A stretch of 64,000 nucleotides of DNA from Planctomycetota bacterium. Lineage in GTDB: Bacteria; Planctomycetota; Planctomycetia; Pirellulales; Lacipirellulaceae. The stretch lies in NCBI GenBank assembly GCA_024278955.1, contig JAJRSE010000012.1:1-64000 (forward strand), given 5' to 3'. A program made the translations under genes and the position numbers. Under the pieces are notes generated by a model that did not search any database, was not told the DNA's origin, and saw only the letters and a program-made list of their open reading frames with translations. Below, piece by piece: positions 25,893 to 35,620 of the stretch (within the stretch, counting starts at the first letter, position 1; the number at the start of each line of letters is the position of its first letter).

Positions 25893-26669
25893 TCACTCGG
25901 GAGTTACGTAAGCCGCGGTGATGCCGCCGTCTACAAGGAATTCGCTACCGGTTACGTAGCTTGAAGCATCGGAGGCGAGGAACAGAGCGGCTTGAGCCAT
26001 TTCTTTGGCTTCGCCGAATCGGCCCATGGGAATGTGGACGAGTCGCCGTTGTTTTTTTTCTTCGGTATCAAGAAACTTCATTAGCAACTCGGTTCGCAGC
26101 GGACCGGGGCAAAGTGCGTTGACGCGGATGTTCTCACGGGCATGGATTACGGCCAGTTCGCGGGTGAGGGCCAGAACGCCGCCTTTGCTGGCCGTGTAGG
26201 CAACTTGAGGCGTAGCGGCACCTAGGTGGGCAACGAATGAGGCGGTGTTGATAATTGAACCGCCGCCAGCCCTCTGCAAGGCGGGAATGCCGTATTTGCA
26301 GCCCAGGAACACCCCTTTAAGGTTGATGTTCATCGTCAGGTCCCAGGTTGCTTCGCTGGTGTCTTGGCTGGTGCCATCGTCGGAGTGCATGATACCGGCG
26401 TTGTTGAACATCACGTTGAGTTTGCCGAACTGGCGTTCTGCTTCGGCGACCATCTGTTCGCAGTCGGCCGCGACCGAGATGTCGGCTCGCAAGGCGGCGG
26501 CCGTTCCGCCAGCTTCGTTGATATCTTCCGCGGTCTTTTCAGCGGCTTCGATCTGAATGTCGACGCAGAGCACTTGGGCACCTTGCTCGGCAAACAGCAA
26601 CGCCGTTTCGCGTCCGATGCCACCTGCGGCGCCGGTAATTAAAGCAACTCGGTCTTTCAAACTACTCAT
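25893..26669 (-). CDS. SDR family oxidoreductase (glucose 1-dehydrogenase-like)
   Basis: A classical short-chain dehydrogenase of 258 residues: LITGAAGGIGRETA (NAD-binding), NNAG (FNNAGIMH), catalytic Ser region INTASFVAHLG, and YTASKGG with Tyr and Lys. The end ASDASSYVTGSEFLVDGGI is typical of the 3-oxoacyl-ACP-reductase/glucose-dehydrogenase group. I start it at the ATG at 26669; a GTG at 26699 overlaps the upstream stop (GTGA) and would add ten residues, so coupling from there is possible. It lies between the amidotransferase and the ALDH gene of the operon. Confidence 0.93.
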   Translation of the reverse strand: MSSLKDRVALITGAAGGIGRETALLFAEQGAQVLCVDIQIEAAEKTAEDINEAGGTAAALRADISVAADCEQMVAEAERQFGKLNVMFNNAGIMHSDDGTSQDTSEATWDLTMNINLKGVFLGCKYGIPALQRAGGGSIINTASFVAHLGAATPQVAYTASKGGVLALTRELAVIHARENIRVNALCPGPLRTELLMKFLDTEEKKQRRLVHIPMGRFGEAKEMAQAALFLASDASSYVTGSEFLVDGGITAAYVTPE

Positions 26670-26695
26670 AGGTCTCTCGTTTTTGGGCTGGCGGG

Positions 26696-27562
26696 TCACT
26701 TGTTTTTCATGTTTGGGAGAACGAGTTTCTGGATCCAGTTTCGCACTTCACATTGTCTTACGTTCTCGTCCATGACATCGGCATCGATGCCAAGTTTCCA
26801 AGCGATATCCTTTCGGCTGGGATCGCTATGCAGACATTCTAGGTCGTTGATGTACTCGTGTGCTGAAGCTTCGTCTCGGAAAAAACCACGGGCCATCAGC
26901 TTCGGGATGCGGCAGAATACGAGGCGGGCCAATTCGTGTAGGTCGTACTCCGGGTGATATTGGAGTCCCCAAAAAACGCCGTCTAAGTGGGTGACCGCTA
27001 CGGATTGTACTTTTGTCCAAGGATTACTGCTCAGCACGACGGCACCTGGGGGAAGCCGGGTGATTTCGTCGTCGTGGCTGGTAAAGGCATCGAAGACGCT
27101 GGTCTTGCCTTCGTACATAGGGTGAGCTCTTCCTTCAGGGGTCAACTCGATTTTACGGGCGAAACCCATTTCGCGACCGTTCGGGTTGGGTTGCACCTGC
27201 CCGCCGGCAGCTACGACCGCGATTTGAGCTGCCCAACAGCTTCCAAAGCTCGGTACGCCGGCTTTGAATGCGCGAAGCGTTAGATCGATCTGCTGAGAAA
27301 CTTCGGTGAGATGGGTATCGTTTAGGCAGAGGCTACAGCCCGTCCAGGCGATGCCGTCGTAGCTTGAGAGCTCAGTCTCGGTGGGGAACGAGGCTCCCTC
27401 GTCGGCTGGAAAGAAGAGGTCGCACTCGGCACCCGAGGGAGAATTTTTGAGTAGCATCTCTTGGTACAAATCGGCAGCCCTCGATGCGCCGCCCGAGACA
27501 AGCTGGTCGCGTCCTTCTTTCGTGTAGCCGTCGATGACTAGGTATTTTGGTCTGCTGGGCAT
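26696..27562 (-). CDS. Class I glutamine amidotransferase-like protein
   Basis: A 288-residue stand-alone GATase1 domain. The nucleophile elbow is GSCWAAQIAV (Cys109) and the His-Glu pair is in LQYHPEYDL (His203, Glu205), so a hydrolase or amidase triad is complete. Stand-alone relatives include GMP-synthase-like amidotransferases and gamma-glutamyl hydrolases such as PuuD. The C-terminal 70 residues are helical and unlike PuuD. It starts four bases after the HAD stop. With the SDR and ALDH it could release an amine or acid intermediate, but that is an inference. Confidence 0.85.
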   Translation of the reverse strand: MPSRPKYLVIDGYTKEGRDQLVSGGASRAADLYQEMLLKNSPSGAECDLFFPADEGASFPTETELSSYDGIAWTGCSLCLNDTHLTEVSQQIDLTLRAFKAGVPSFGSCWAAQIAVVAAGGQVQPNPNGREMGFARKIELTPEGRAHPMYEGKTSVFDAFTSHDDEITRLPPGAVVLSSNPWTKVQSVAVTHLDGVFWGLQYHPEYDLHELARLVFCRIPKLMARGFFRDEASAHEYINDLECLHSDPSRKDIAWKLGIDADVMDENVRQCEVRNWIQKLVLPNMKNK

Positions 27563-27566
27563 GAAA

Positions 27567-28349
27567 CTAAATCCTGGCTTTGGCTATTTGATCGATGATG
27601 CCAGGCAGGTCGCGGTATTGCTGGCAAATTGCATCGGCCTTGGTGTTGTCTTTGTCGAGGTCGCGGGTCGCGGTAAACAGGACCGCTTTCATGCCAAGGG
27701 CATGGGGGCCTTGGATATCGTTATGGTCGCGATCGCCGATGTGGATCATCTGTTCGATTTCGACCCCGAGTTGCTCAGCCGCCGAGGCGAACATGGCTCG
27801 ATGTGGCTTGGAATGTCCGACTTCATCGGAAAACGCGAAACCACTAAAATACCGTTTTACGCTGTGCTTTTCTAGGAGATCTCTCAGCCGGCGTCCAGGT
27901 GTCACGATCGCATCGGAGACGATCGCGAGTTTGTAGCGGGACGAGAGTTCGGCCAAGGCCTCGGCGCATCCTTCAATCAGATCGGGCTCAATGTCGACCT
28001 CCATCGCCGCATGGTCGACAACCACCTGATCGAAAACCTCTTCAGGTAGCGAGCGGCCGAGGCCTCGAAGGATCACATGCAGGCGATCGGCGATTGTCCA
28101 GGTGACATGTTGATCGTGCCAGACGAGGTTGTAGGCGGCATCGGCCGTGTTGTAGGCAAGGTCGACAGCGATTTCGTCGATAGGCTCAATTGCATTGAGG
28201 GCGTTATAGAGTAGGCGTCGCCGCTGGGCTCGCTTGGTGAGTAGGCCTTGAGCCGCGCGTTTTGGTTCGTCCGAATCGTCGTCGACGATTGTGTCCCAGA
28301 GATCAAAAGTGATTGCAGCAATAGTTGACTTCAACTTGGTGTCCTTCAC
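27567..28349 (-). CDS. HAD-superfamily hydrolase
   Basis: A 260-residue protein of the haloacid dehalogenase class with an alpha-helical cap. Motif I is ITFDLWDTIV, with the nucleophilic Asp. Motif II is in AIVSDAIV, and motifs III/IV in GHSKPHRAMF and IHIGDRDHNDIQGPHALGMK. Such enzymes are usually phosphatases of small metabolites. The GTG start shares one base with the upstream stop (TAGTG), so translation is coupled to the transporter. An OPA-type transporter plus a phosphatase suggests uptake of a phosphorylated compound. Confidence 0.9.
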   Translation of the reverse strand: MKDTKLKSTIAAITFDLWDTIVDDDSDEPKRAAQGLLTKRAQRRRLLYNALNAIEPIDEIAVDLAYNTADAAYNLVWHDQHVTWTIADRLHVILRGLGRSLPEEVFDQVVVDHAAMEVDIEPDLIEGCAEALAELSSRYKLAIVSDAIVTPGRRLRDLLEKHSVKRYFSGFAFSDEVGHSKPHRAMFASAAEQLGVEIEQMIHIGDRDHNDIQGPHALGMKAVLFTATRDLDKDNTKADAICQQYRDLPGIIDQIAKARI

Positions 28350-29662
28350 TAGGATTGTTCAGCGTGAGTTCCGCCGAAGTTCCATTTCAGAGAGGCAAGA
28401 ATGGCAGCGACAAATGCGCAGACAGCGAGTAGATAAAAAACCGAACTCCACCCGTAAGTGTTCTTCATATAAGGGACTAAGAATGGAGAGAGTAAAGTGC
28501 CGCAGGAGCCCATCCCGTTGATGACTCCTACTGCGGTGGCTGCCCGTTGTGGCGAGCCGATGTCTACGGCACCGGCTCCCGAAATAAGAGTATCTGGTCC
28601 GAATGTCATAAAGCCGATGAGTCCCAATGCCAATGCGGGCCCGTAGCCCTGAATCGCGACAAGCGTGGGCTCAAGGTAGCAAGCTACTGCAAGGCCTAGT
28701 AGCATTAAAGTGGCTATCGGAAATCGCTTTGCCGAGAAAAGCTTATCTGAGGCATAGCCTGCGAATATTGCACCGAAAAAGCCAGCAAGCTCGTACCAGG
28801 AGGAGGTATTGCCTGCTTCTGATTTCCCCATTCCTAGGTGCTCAACCAGATAAATCGGGGTCCAAAAGATGACTGCGTAGCGAGTGAGCTTGAGCAAAAA
28901 ATAGAGTGCGCCGGCAATCCAGACCGTACTGTGTTGAAGCACTTCAAGAATGCTTGCCAATCCCCCGTTTTGCTGTTCTGAAGAAGTTCGACCAGAGTTT
29001 TCTTCGTCGAGTTCAGAAAAGCCTGCGTCGGAAGGTTTGTTTCGAGTGAACAGTGCAAAGAGCAGCGTGATCACGGCCAAAACGATTGGAGGTAACCAAA
29101 AGGCTCGGCGCCATCCCGATTCTAGGAATGGTGCATCAGGGCTGATCGCCCAGGCGGCAAACCGAGTGGCGAGGAAGGAACCTAAAACGTAGCAGGTCGA
29201 CCACCATGCCATGATCACACCCCGTTCTTCGCGCGAGCACCACGGGGCCATATTTTTGACCGTCCCCGACCAGCCCGTGGATTGCGAGCCTCCATTGACG
29301 GTGCCAAGAACGAGAAACAACAGGGGCGTAGCGCAGAAGCCCATGAGCACATTGGCAACCACGGTGACGAACATTCCTAAACTCACAATGAGTCGTGGCC
29401 CGAAGCGGTCGGAAAGAACACCATTAAGAAACTGCCCTACGGTGTAACTCAGTAGGTAAGCAAAAATGATCTGCGAAAAGTCGTTGTCGGTAAAACCAAG
29501 TTCTTGTTTCAACAGCGGCATGGCCACGCTGAAGTTTTTTCGGCAAAAGTAAAAGCCGGCATAGGCCATCCAACTGAGCGCGAAGACTCTCCAGCGATAA
29601 ATCCGAAAGGTCTTGCCAGATGCTTTTGTCTCCTGCGAATCAGATCCAGACTCTCTAGCCAT
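28349..29662 (-). CDS. MFS transporter, organophosphate:phosphate antiporter-like
   Basis: A 437-residue inner-membrane transporter with about 12 hydrophobic segments. The start (WMAYAGFYFCRKNFSVAMPL), QIIFAYLLSYTVGQFLNGVL and SDRFGPRLIVSLGMF resemble the OPA group (GlpT, UhpC/UhpT). STGWSGTVKNMAPW is also typical of that group. A charged cytoplasmic loop of about 30 residues (SELDEENSGR) separates the two halves. It is the promoter-proximal gene of the operon and probably imports its substrate, perhaps a phosphorylated organic compound. Confidence 0.9.
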   Translation of the reverse strand: MARESGSDSQETKASGKTFRIYRWRVFALSWMAYAGFYFCRKNFSVAMPLLKQELGFTDNDFSQIIFAYLLSYTVGQFLNGVLSDRFGPRLIVSLGMFVTVVANVLMGFCATPLLFLVLGTVNGGSQSTGWSGTVKNMAPWCSREERGVIMAWWSTCYVLGSFLATRFAAWAISPDAPFLESGWRRAFWLPPIVLAVITLLFALFTRNKPSDAGFSELDEENSGRTSSEQQNGGLASILEVLQHSTVWIAGALYFLLKLTRYAVIFWTPIYLVEHLGMGKSEAGNTSSWYELAGFFGAIFAGYASDKLFSAKRFPIATLMLLGLAVACYLEPTLVAIQGYGPALALGLIGFMTFGPDTLISGAGAVDIGSPQRAATAVGVINGMGSCGTLLSPFLVPYMKNTYGWSSVFYLLAVCAFVAAILASLKWNFGGTHAEQS

Positions 29663-30123
29663 ATTAGGACAACCGTCTTTGTTGGGGTGAGTATAAAACG
29701 GATTGAACTCAGGCTATAAGCGGGGGGAATCGGCACCAAAGTGCCCGTTTCGCACAGGGCCAGCATACCAAAAAAAGCCAACGAACAGGAGGGCTGCCCG
29801 ATTGCTCAAGGCAGCAATCAAAAGGGTCGCACGAAAGGTAACCGTTCACAGGGCGAAAAAAAAAGAATAAACACGGAGGCACAGAGGACACCGAGAAATA
29901 AAACTGATGCTGTGACAATGCTTAGAATTGAGATGCGAGACACTCGAAGTTATTTGGCAGCAAGTAGTTTCAATGTCTTGAACCTTGATTTCCATCCATG
30001 ACAAAGCACTCGTTTATTTATTTTTGATAAAACCGTTCGGAAAAACGATTGAAAAACTCCGTGTTCTCTGTGCCTCTGTGTTTCAATTCCTTTCCCGTGA
30101 ATGGTTACCTCAAAAGAGAGGCT
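29663..30123. other. Intergenic region occupied by an inverted-repeat element
   Basis: Upstream of the MFS operon, no gene is supported. Most of it (29837-30109) is an element with long imperfect terminal inverted repeats. Confidence 0.6.
29837..30109. repeat. MITE-like element with long terminal inverted repeats (family D)
   Basis: The left arm 29837-29895 begins GGTAACCGTTCAC and ends with ACGGAGGCACAGAGGACAC. The right arm 30057-30109, read on the minus strand, begins GGTAACCATTCAC and ends ACAGAGGCACAGAGAACAC. About 160 bases separate the arms and include a copy of the family B 12-mer near 30000. No transposase is encoded. Confidence 0.7.
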
Positions 30124-30621
30124 TTAGGCCACGAGAATATCACGACCCGCGGCACGACGTGCATCGGCAATCTGCCCGCCGTGAAAAGACAGATGCGTCG
30201 TCATGACGGTGAGGCACTGTCCGATCGTGCCGAAATACTCTTTCCGCTCTTCCGGAGCGTGAGAGGGCTTGTCGAGATCGGCGTCGGTTAGCGTCTCTAA
30301 ATAGGCAAGCGTTTCGGATCGAACGGTTTCAAACTTTGCGAGTAAGTCTTCATAGGCAGGATAGGCGGTCGCCTCGTTGACGGGCTGCGAACCAATTCCG
30401 AATGTGTCTTTCCACTCGGCCAAAGGATTGTCTTTGCCAAGGATGTAGCAGTTGAGAATGTTCGATTCGCTGTAGGCCAGATGTCCGACGATCCAAAGCG
30501 GGTGGTTGCCGCCGTTGGGAGTGGGGAGCGTCATGGGGGCGCTCTGCATGTCGGCCATTAAGCCTCCAATCCAACCTTTGCTCATGCTCATTTCTTGGCG
30601 GATATAGTCGATCGTATTCAC
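30124..30621 (-). CDS. DinB family protein
   Basis: A 165-residue four-helix DinB/YfiT-like protein. The metal-ligand histidines are in place: one in PLWIVGHLAYSE and two in TTHLSFHGGQIADARRA. The start is a GTG at 30621 with AAGGAAGAG four bases upstream. DinB-fold proteins are often metal-dependent thiol transferases, for example bacillithiol or mycothiol enzymes, but many are uncharacterised. No operon partner is visible. Confidence 0.88.
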   Translation of the reverse strand: MNTIDYIRQEMSMSKGWIGGLMADMQSAPMTLPTPNGGNHPLWIVGHLAYSESNILNCYILGKDNPLAEWKDTFGIGSQPVNEATAYPAYEDLLAKFETVRSETLAYLETLTDADLDKPSHAPEERKEYFGTIGQCLTVMTTHLSFHGGQIADARRAAGRDILVA

Positions 30622-30725
30622 AAAACTCTTCCTTTCGATCAGCGACGGTCTAGGAAATCATGCGAGGGCCATTGTAGAGAGTCTCGTGCTTTGAGTACAC
30701 CACGCATCTTTAGCAATCAGGACGA

Positions 30726-30795
30726 TTGCCAAGTCGATGTTTTGAACCGCCAAGAGCGCCAAGAAAAAGAAGAAAGGACCTGGCGATCGCCTAGA
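30726..30795 (+). repeat. Dispersed repeat family C, copy 2
   Basis: 70 bases: TTGCCAAGTCGAT, TTTTGAACCGCCAAGAGCGC, then CCTGGCGATCGCCTAG. It differs at seven positions by eye from 35750-35819, in the same orientation. The two copies flank the DUF1501 and cytochrome-c genes. Confidence 0.85.
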
Positions 30796-30813
30796 GCACT
30801 TCCTTAAAAACAT

Positions 30814-30893
30814 AGCCACCGAGCACACCGAGGTCTCAGAGGAAATACTGAAGTGAACCACCTTCTCTCGGTGTTCTCTGGGGACTCTGTGCT
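30814..30893. repeat. Hairpin of CACAGAG-like arms (family D)
   Basis: The left arm 30814-30842 (AGCCACCGAGCACACCGAGG) and right arm 30865-30893 are imperfect inverted repeats. It lies 21 bases downstream of the DUF1501 stop, so it may also act as a terminator. Confidence 0.5.
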
Positions 30894-30913
30894 ACACAAT
30901 TAAAGGAACTGCG

Positions 30914-32368
30914 CTAGAGCATAATATTTTCGACGGGGTTTTGGTCGAGTACTCCGGTAAGTCGCATGTCGAGGCCTTGGTATTTGTAGCTCAGTCGACG
31001 GTGGTCGATGCCAAGGCATTTGAGGATCGTCGCGTTGAGGTCGTGGATGTGGACAGGATTTTCGACGATGTTGTAACTAAAGTCATCTGTTTCTCCATAG
31101 ACGATACCAGGCTTGATGCCGCCCCCGGCCATCCAGATGGTGAAGCATTTTGGGTGATGGTCACGGCCATAGTTTTCGCGAGTAAGATTCCCTTGGCAGT
31201 AAATAGTACGGCCAAATTCACCGCCCCAAATAACGAGCGTGTCTTCGAGAAGGCCTCGCTGTTTAAGATCTTGAACTAAGGCCCAGCTTGCTTGGTCGAC
31301 ATCACGGCATTGCAAGGGCAAGTCGCCTCCAACGTTGCCGTGTTGATCCCAACCGCGATGAAATATTTGCGTGAACCGTACATCGCGTTCCGCCATGCGC
31401 CGTGCCAAAAGACAACTAGCGGCAAAAGAGCCCGGCTTGGTGACGTCGGGGCCATACATGTCGAGAATATGCTTGGGCTCTTTCGAGAGATCGGTAAGAT
31501 CTGGCACCGAGCTTTGCATCCGAAATGCCATTTCGTACTGGGCAATTCGTGCGCGAGTTTCTGGATCGCCGTAGTCTTCCGCCGTCTGTTGGTTGATTTG
31601 GGCCAGCGAGTCGAGCGTACGTCGGCGCATTTCTCGATCGACGCCAGGCGGGTTCGAGAGAAAAAGGACCGGATCGCCCTGGCTTCGCAGCGCAACTCCT
31701 TGGTACTTGCTGGCGAGAAAGCCGGAACCCCACAGTCGATTGTAGAGTGCCTGGGCTTCTCGCTTGCTTGACCAAGTGGAAGTCATCACTACGAACGATG
31801 GCAAATTTTCATTTTGCGAGCCCAAGCCATAGCTGAGCCAAGAACCGAGGCTAGCGCGACCGGGCAATTGGTGCCCTGTGCAAATGTAAGTGATCGCCGG
31901 GTCGTGGTTAATCGCTTCGGTGTGGACCGATTTGACGATTGCGATGTCATCGACCATTCGAGCATGGAAAGGCAGAAGCTCGCTGATCGTTGCTCCGTTG
32001 TCGCCGTACTGCTGGAAGCTAAATTTGGAAGGTGCCAGCGGGAAGCGGTCTTGTCCGCTTGTCATCGTGGTGAGTCGTTGGCCTTGGCGAATCGATTCAG
32101 GGAGATCCTTGTCGAACCAATCAGCCATTTTGGGTTTGTGATCGAACATGTCGATCTGCGATGGAGCGCCTGCCATGAATAGGTAAATTGCGCGTTTTGC
32201 TTTTGGAGCAAAGTGGGGCAACTCAGGAAGGCCGCCCATTGAGGTTGCGGCTGCGAGGGGTGGGGTCGGCAGCAGCGAGGCAAGTGCCGCTGTGCCAAGG
32301 CCGAGCGCACCGCGTTTGAAGAAGTGGCGGCGAGTGACTTCTTGGAAATGTTGTTCGATAGGATTCAT
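30914..32368 (-). CDS. DUF1501 protein with Tat signal
   Basis: A 484-residue planctomycete-typical DUF1501 protein (sulfatase/alkaline-phosphatase fold). The N-terminus carries a twin-arginine signal, [20 protein letters not shown]. Conserved blocks include [55 protein letters not shown] and [17 protein letters not shown], the last two with likely metal ligands. The family nearly always follows a cytochrome-c/DUF1553 gene, as here (21 bases downstream of it). It is probably exported and works with that partner, but no reaction is established. Confidence 0.95.
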   Translation of the reverse strand: MNPIEQHFQEVTRRHFFKRGALGLGTAALASLLPTPPLAAATSMGGLPELPHFAPKAKRAIYLFMAGAPSQIDMFDHKPKMADWFDKDLPESIRQGQRLTTMTSGQDRFPLAPSKFSFQQYGDNGATISELLPFHARMVDDIAIVKSVHTEAINHDPAITYICTGHQLPGRASLGSWLSYGLGSQNENLPSFVVMTSTWSSKREAQALYNRLWGSGFLASKYQGVALRSQGDPVLFLSNPPGVDREMRRRTLDSLAQINQQTAEDYGDPETRARIAQYEMAFRMQSSVPDLTDLSKEPKHILDMYGPDVTKPGSFAASCLLARRMAERDVRFTQIFHRGWDQHGNVGGDLPLQCRDVDQASWALVQDLKQRGLLEDTLVIWGGEFGRTIYCQGNLTRENYGRDHHPKCFTIWMAGGGIKPGIVYGETDDFSYNIVENPVHIHDLNATILKCLGIDHRRLSYKYQGLDMRLTGVLDQNPVENIML

Positions 32369-32389
32369 CGTATCGTTTTACACCCTCGA

Positions 32390-35300
32390 TTAGTTTTTGG
32401 TCACAACGACATCAAGATTCAGTACGACGTTGGCCACCATGGTCCAGGCCGCAAGTTGGGGAATCTTAAGATGGCCGCCCTCTTTTGCAGCAGCAGGATC
32501 GTCGCCGACAAGCAATTTGGCTTGTTCGGGTCGCTTTGAAAACTGTTCGAGGTGATCGCGGTAGAGGCCATGTAGCTCATCGACTGCTGTTTGCTTGGCT
32601 TGGCGGCCCGTGCAGAGACGCAGTAAGAATCGTATTCGGGATTCGGTGTCTGTGCCTCCCTCTTGCATTGCTCGTCCAGCCAAAGACCGAGCTGCTTCAA
32701 TGTACTGGGGATCGTTGAGCATCAGCAGGGCTTGGAGCGGGGTGTTCGTTCTTTCTCGGCGTACGCTACACGCTTCGCGCGATGGTGCGTCGAAAGTGCT
32801 CATTTGTGGCGGTGGGGATGTCCGCTTGAAAAATGTGTAAAGCGTTCGACGATGAGTTTTTTCAGGAGTAGTATCGGCAACAAAACGGACCGTATTCGAG
32901 CCGGCGTACCCCACGGCAGACCAAAGGCCCAGCGGCTGGGGAGGTTTGACACCTGGTCCCCCCAGCTTTTTCACGAGTACCCCGCTTACTGCTAGTGCTT
33001 GATCTCTTAGCATCTCGGCGTCTAGCCGAAAACGTGGGCCGTGGGAAAGAAGTCGGTTCTCTGGATCCCGTTCGACGAGCTCAGGCGTCATTCGCGAGGA
33101 CTGCCGGTAAGTGCGAGACAGGACAATCGTTTTCATGAGAGCCTTGACGTTCCAGCCATTCTCAATGAATTCGACTGCGAGCCAGTCAATCAACTTCGGA
33201 TGGCTTGGTACTTCGCCTTGGGAACCGAAATCTTCCGAGGTTTTGACTAACCCGACTCCGAAGACCTGCGCCCAAAAACGATTGACGGCGACGCGCGACG
33301 TCAACGGGTTCTGGCGATCGACAAGCCAGCGAGCTAAGCCAAGTCGGTTACGAGGTGAGTCTTCGGCCATGGGGGCGAAAAGGGCAGGGGTGGCCCTTTC
33401 GACTTTTTCGCCTTTCTGATCGTATTCGCCACGTTTGAGAAGAAAAGCATCGCGAGGTTCTTTGCGTTCACGCCAAATAAGCGAGACCGCTAAATGAGAA
33501 AGTATGTCGGTTTGTTGGCTTAAGAGCTGATCTAGTTCGCTTGACAACTCTTTGTAAGCGGCGTCGGAGTAGTGGTAGTAGTAGAGCCGGAGTTCATTCA
33601 ATTGTTTTTGTGTTACTTCCTCTGGAGGTAGCGATAAGAGTTTGCTTACGCCTCCGCTAAACATCACATCTATGACTTCCGTAAAAGAGAGGCAGCGGTC
33701 GTAGATTCGCAAATCGTCGACTTGACCGCCCACAAGCGGTTGTTCCGAGCCGAGCCGACCGATCAGTAGGTGAGCACCGGCGCTGTCGGTCGATCTGGAG
33801 GCTCCCCTGTGTGCAAGCGAATCTTGTTTGATCGTAGAAGGCTGGTTTTTTCCGTCAACAAACATAACCAGACCAGCAGCTTTCGCCGATCCGTTGTAGG
33901 TAACCATCAGATGGTGCCAAACTTCAGGGGTCAGGAGGTTGGCCGGGGAAACGATTTGGATAGCGTCGGTGTCGTGTTTGTGATTGAGGGTAAAAGAAAC
34001 TTGCCCTTTATCCACTTTCAAGATGTAGCCACGTTGCTCGGAGTCGAGAGTTTTTGAAAGGATTGTACCGGCTGCGTCTTTGGGAAGTCGTACCCAGATG
34101 CCAAGGCTAAAGCTGTCGCTGTGTTCAAAGGCGAATACGTCTCCTAGGTCGAGAAATGCTTCTTCCGATAGCTCCAGGCCTGTGCCATAGCGAGCAGGCA
34201 CGCTTGGCGGTGCCCCCTCTGCTTTTCCTGGAATTTCTTGGTTCACAGCGTTCGTGATTTTTCCTTCGGATTCCTGATTCAAGGGGTAGTGGCCAACGAG
34301 CCCTTCCAGGGAGGGCGTAGCGGCAGGCGAGGCAATATCAGCTTTCTGGAGTCGCCTCTGTTCATCGACCCAAAGTTGAAAGACCGATTCCATCCCCTTT
34401 CGATGTTTTTTTCTGAGAGAATTGATTTCGGCAATGCGGGTGCGATTGTGCACAAGAATTTTGTTTTGCTCTGGCGTTGGGACTTTTTCGCTTGGCGCAG
34501 TGTCGGCATGGTTGCCATCCATCGCGGGGCCATCAATGCTGTTGAAGAAAGCGAACATCGAATAAAAATCATGCATCGTAAGAGGGTCGAATTTATGATC
34601 GTGACAGCGGGTGCATTCAAAAGTAAGCCCAAGGAAGACGGTGCCCGTTGTGGTAACGCGATCGACAACATTTCGCGTATAGACTTCTTCTTCAATCGAC
34701 CCACCTTCGCTGGTGCTCACATTACAGCGACAAAACCCCGTAGCGACGCGTTGTTCAAGCGTTGCGTTAGGGAGCAAGTCGCCGGCCAGTTGTTCGATGG
34801 TAAATTGGTCGTACGGCATGTTGTTATTAAACGCCCTTACCACCCAATCGCGGTAAGGCCAAATTTCGCGGTAGTTGTCGAGATGCAAACCATGGGTGTC
34901 GCCATAGCGTGCCGCATCCAGCCAGAAGCGTGCCATGTGTTCGCCGTAATGGGGAGAACGCATTAGTCGGTCGATTACCTGCTCATAGGCCGTCGAAGAA
35001 TCGTCGGCAAGGAATGCATCTATCTCGGGCAACGTTGGCGGCAGGCCGGTAAGATCAAAAGTAACTCGGCGTAGGAGAGTTTCTTTATCCGCGGCAGCAG
35101 ATGGTTTGAGTTCTTCTGCGTCGAGTCGAGCAAGGATAAATGAATCAATTGGATTGTGTGGCCAGCTTTTGTCGCTTACCGGCGCCGGCAAGGATCGCTT
35201 CGGGGCGATAAAGGACCAATGCTTTTGCCAAGGGGCGCCTTGCTCGATCCAACTGCGAATAAGCTCGACTTGCTCTGGCTTGAGCGATTTGCCGGTTTCT

Positions 35301-35620
35301 GCGGGCGGCATCAACTCCTCGGCATCTTCGGCGAGGATTCTTCGCAACAACTCGCTCTCGTCCGGCTTGCCGGGGATGACGGTATACTCACCAGAAGGCA
35401 GTTCGCCGAATGCCGATTCTTGTTCGTCGAGCCGAAGCTCGGCTTCGCGATTCTCGGCATCAGGGCCGTGGCAGGCATAGCAATTGTCTGACAAAAGCGG
35501 CCGGATGTCACGGATGTAGTCGACCGTGTCGTCAGCCAGGACTGCTTGGCCTAGGAAGGCTCCGAGTACCGTCAAAGACAATACGGCTGTGGTGAAGAAG
35601 GAGAATTTTATGCGACGCAC
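32390..35620 (-). CDS. PSCyt1/DUF1549/LamG/DUF1553 secreted cytochrome-c protein
   Basis: A 1076-residue planctomycete multi-domain protein. After a signal segment (FFTTAVLSLTVLGAFLGQAV) comes the PSCyt1 domain with one haem site, NCYACHGPDAENR, and later ELMPP. Then follow DUF1549 (PIDSFILARLDAEEL, FDLTGLPP, ARFWLDAARYGDTHG), an inserted LamG domain at about 440-640, and DUF1553 (NPLTSRVAVNRFWAQVFG, NTPLQALLMLNDPQYIEAAR). I start it at the GTG at 35620, which has GGAG six bases upstream; a GTG ten codons earlier is possible. It forms a pair with DUF1501. Confidence 0.95.
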   Translation of the reverse strand: MRRIKFSFFTTAVLSLTVLGAFLGQAVLADDTVDYIRDIRPLLSDNCYACHGPDAENREAELRLDEQESAFGELPSGEYTVIPGKPDESELLRRILAEDAEELMPPAETGKSLKPEQVELIRSWIEQGAPWQKHWSFIAPKRSLPAPVSDKSWPHNPIDSFILARLDAEELKPSAAADKETLLRRVTFDLTGLPPTLPEIDAFLADDSSTAYEQVIDRLMRSPHYGEHMARFWLDAARYGDTHGLHLDNYREIWPYRDWVVRAFNNNMPYDQFTIEQLAGDLLPNATLEQRVATGFCRCNVSTSEGGSIEEEVYTRNVVDRVTTTGTVFLGLTFECTRCHDHKFDPLTMHDFYSMFAFFNSIDGPAMDGNHADTAPSEKVPTPEQNKILVHNRTRIAEINSLRKKHRKGMESVFQLWVDEQRRLQKADIASPAATPSLEGLVGHYPLNQESEGKITNAVNQEIPGKAEGAPPSVPARYGTGLELSEEAFLDLGDVFAFEHSDSFSLGIWVRLPKDAAGTILSKTLDSEQRGYILKVDKGQVSFTLNHKHDTDAIQIVSPANLLTPEVWHHLMVTYNGSAKAAGLVMFVDGKNQPSTIKQDSLAHRGASRSTDSAGAHLLIGRLGSEQPLVGGQVDDLRIYDRCLSFTEVIDVMFSGGVSKLLSLPPEEVTQKQLNELRLYYYHYSDAAYKELSSELDQLLSQQTDILSHLAVSLIWRERKEPRDAFLLKRGEYDQKGEKVERATPALFAPMAEDSPRNRLGLARWLVDRQNPLTSRVAVNRFWAQVFGVGLVKTSEDFGSQGEVPSHPKLIDWLAVEFIENGWNVKALMKTIVLSRTYRQSSRMTPELVERDPENRLLSHGPRFRLDAEMLRDQALAVSGVLVKKLGGPGVKPPQPLGLWSAVGYAGSNTVRFVADTTPEKTHRRTLYTFFKRTSPPPQMSTFDAPSREACSVRRERTNTPLQALLMLNDPQYIEAARSLAGRAMQEGGTDTESRIRFLLRLCTGRQAKQTAVDELHGLYRDHLEQFSKRPEQAKLLVGDDPAAAKEGGHLKIPQLAAWTMVANVVLNLDVVVTKN

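Noticed and set aside
26250-26669. Long + strand frames opposite the SDR gene
   Set aside because: They mirror the conserved SDR codons on the minus strand and have no motif of their own.
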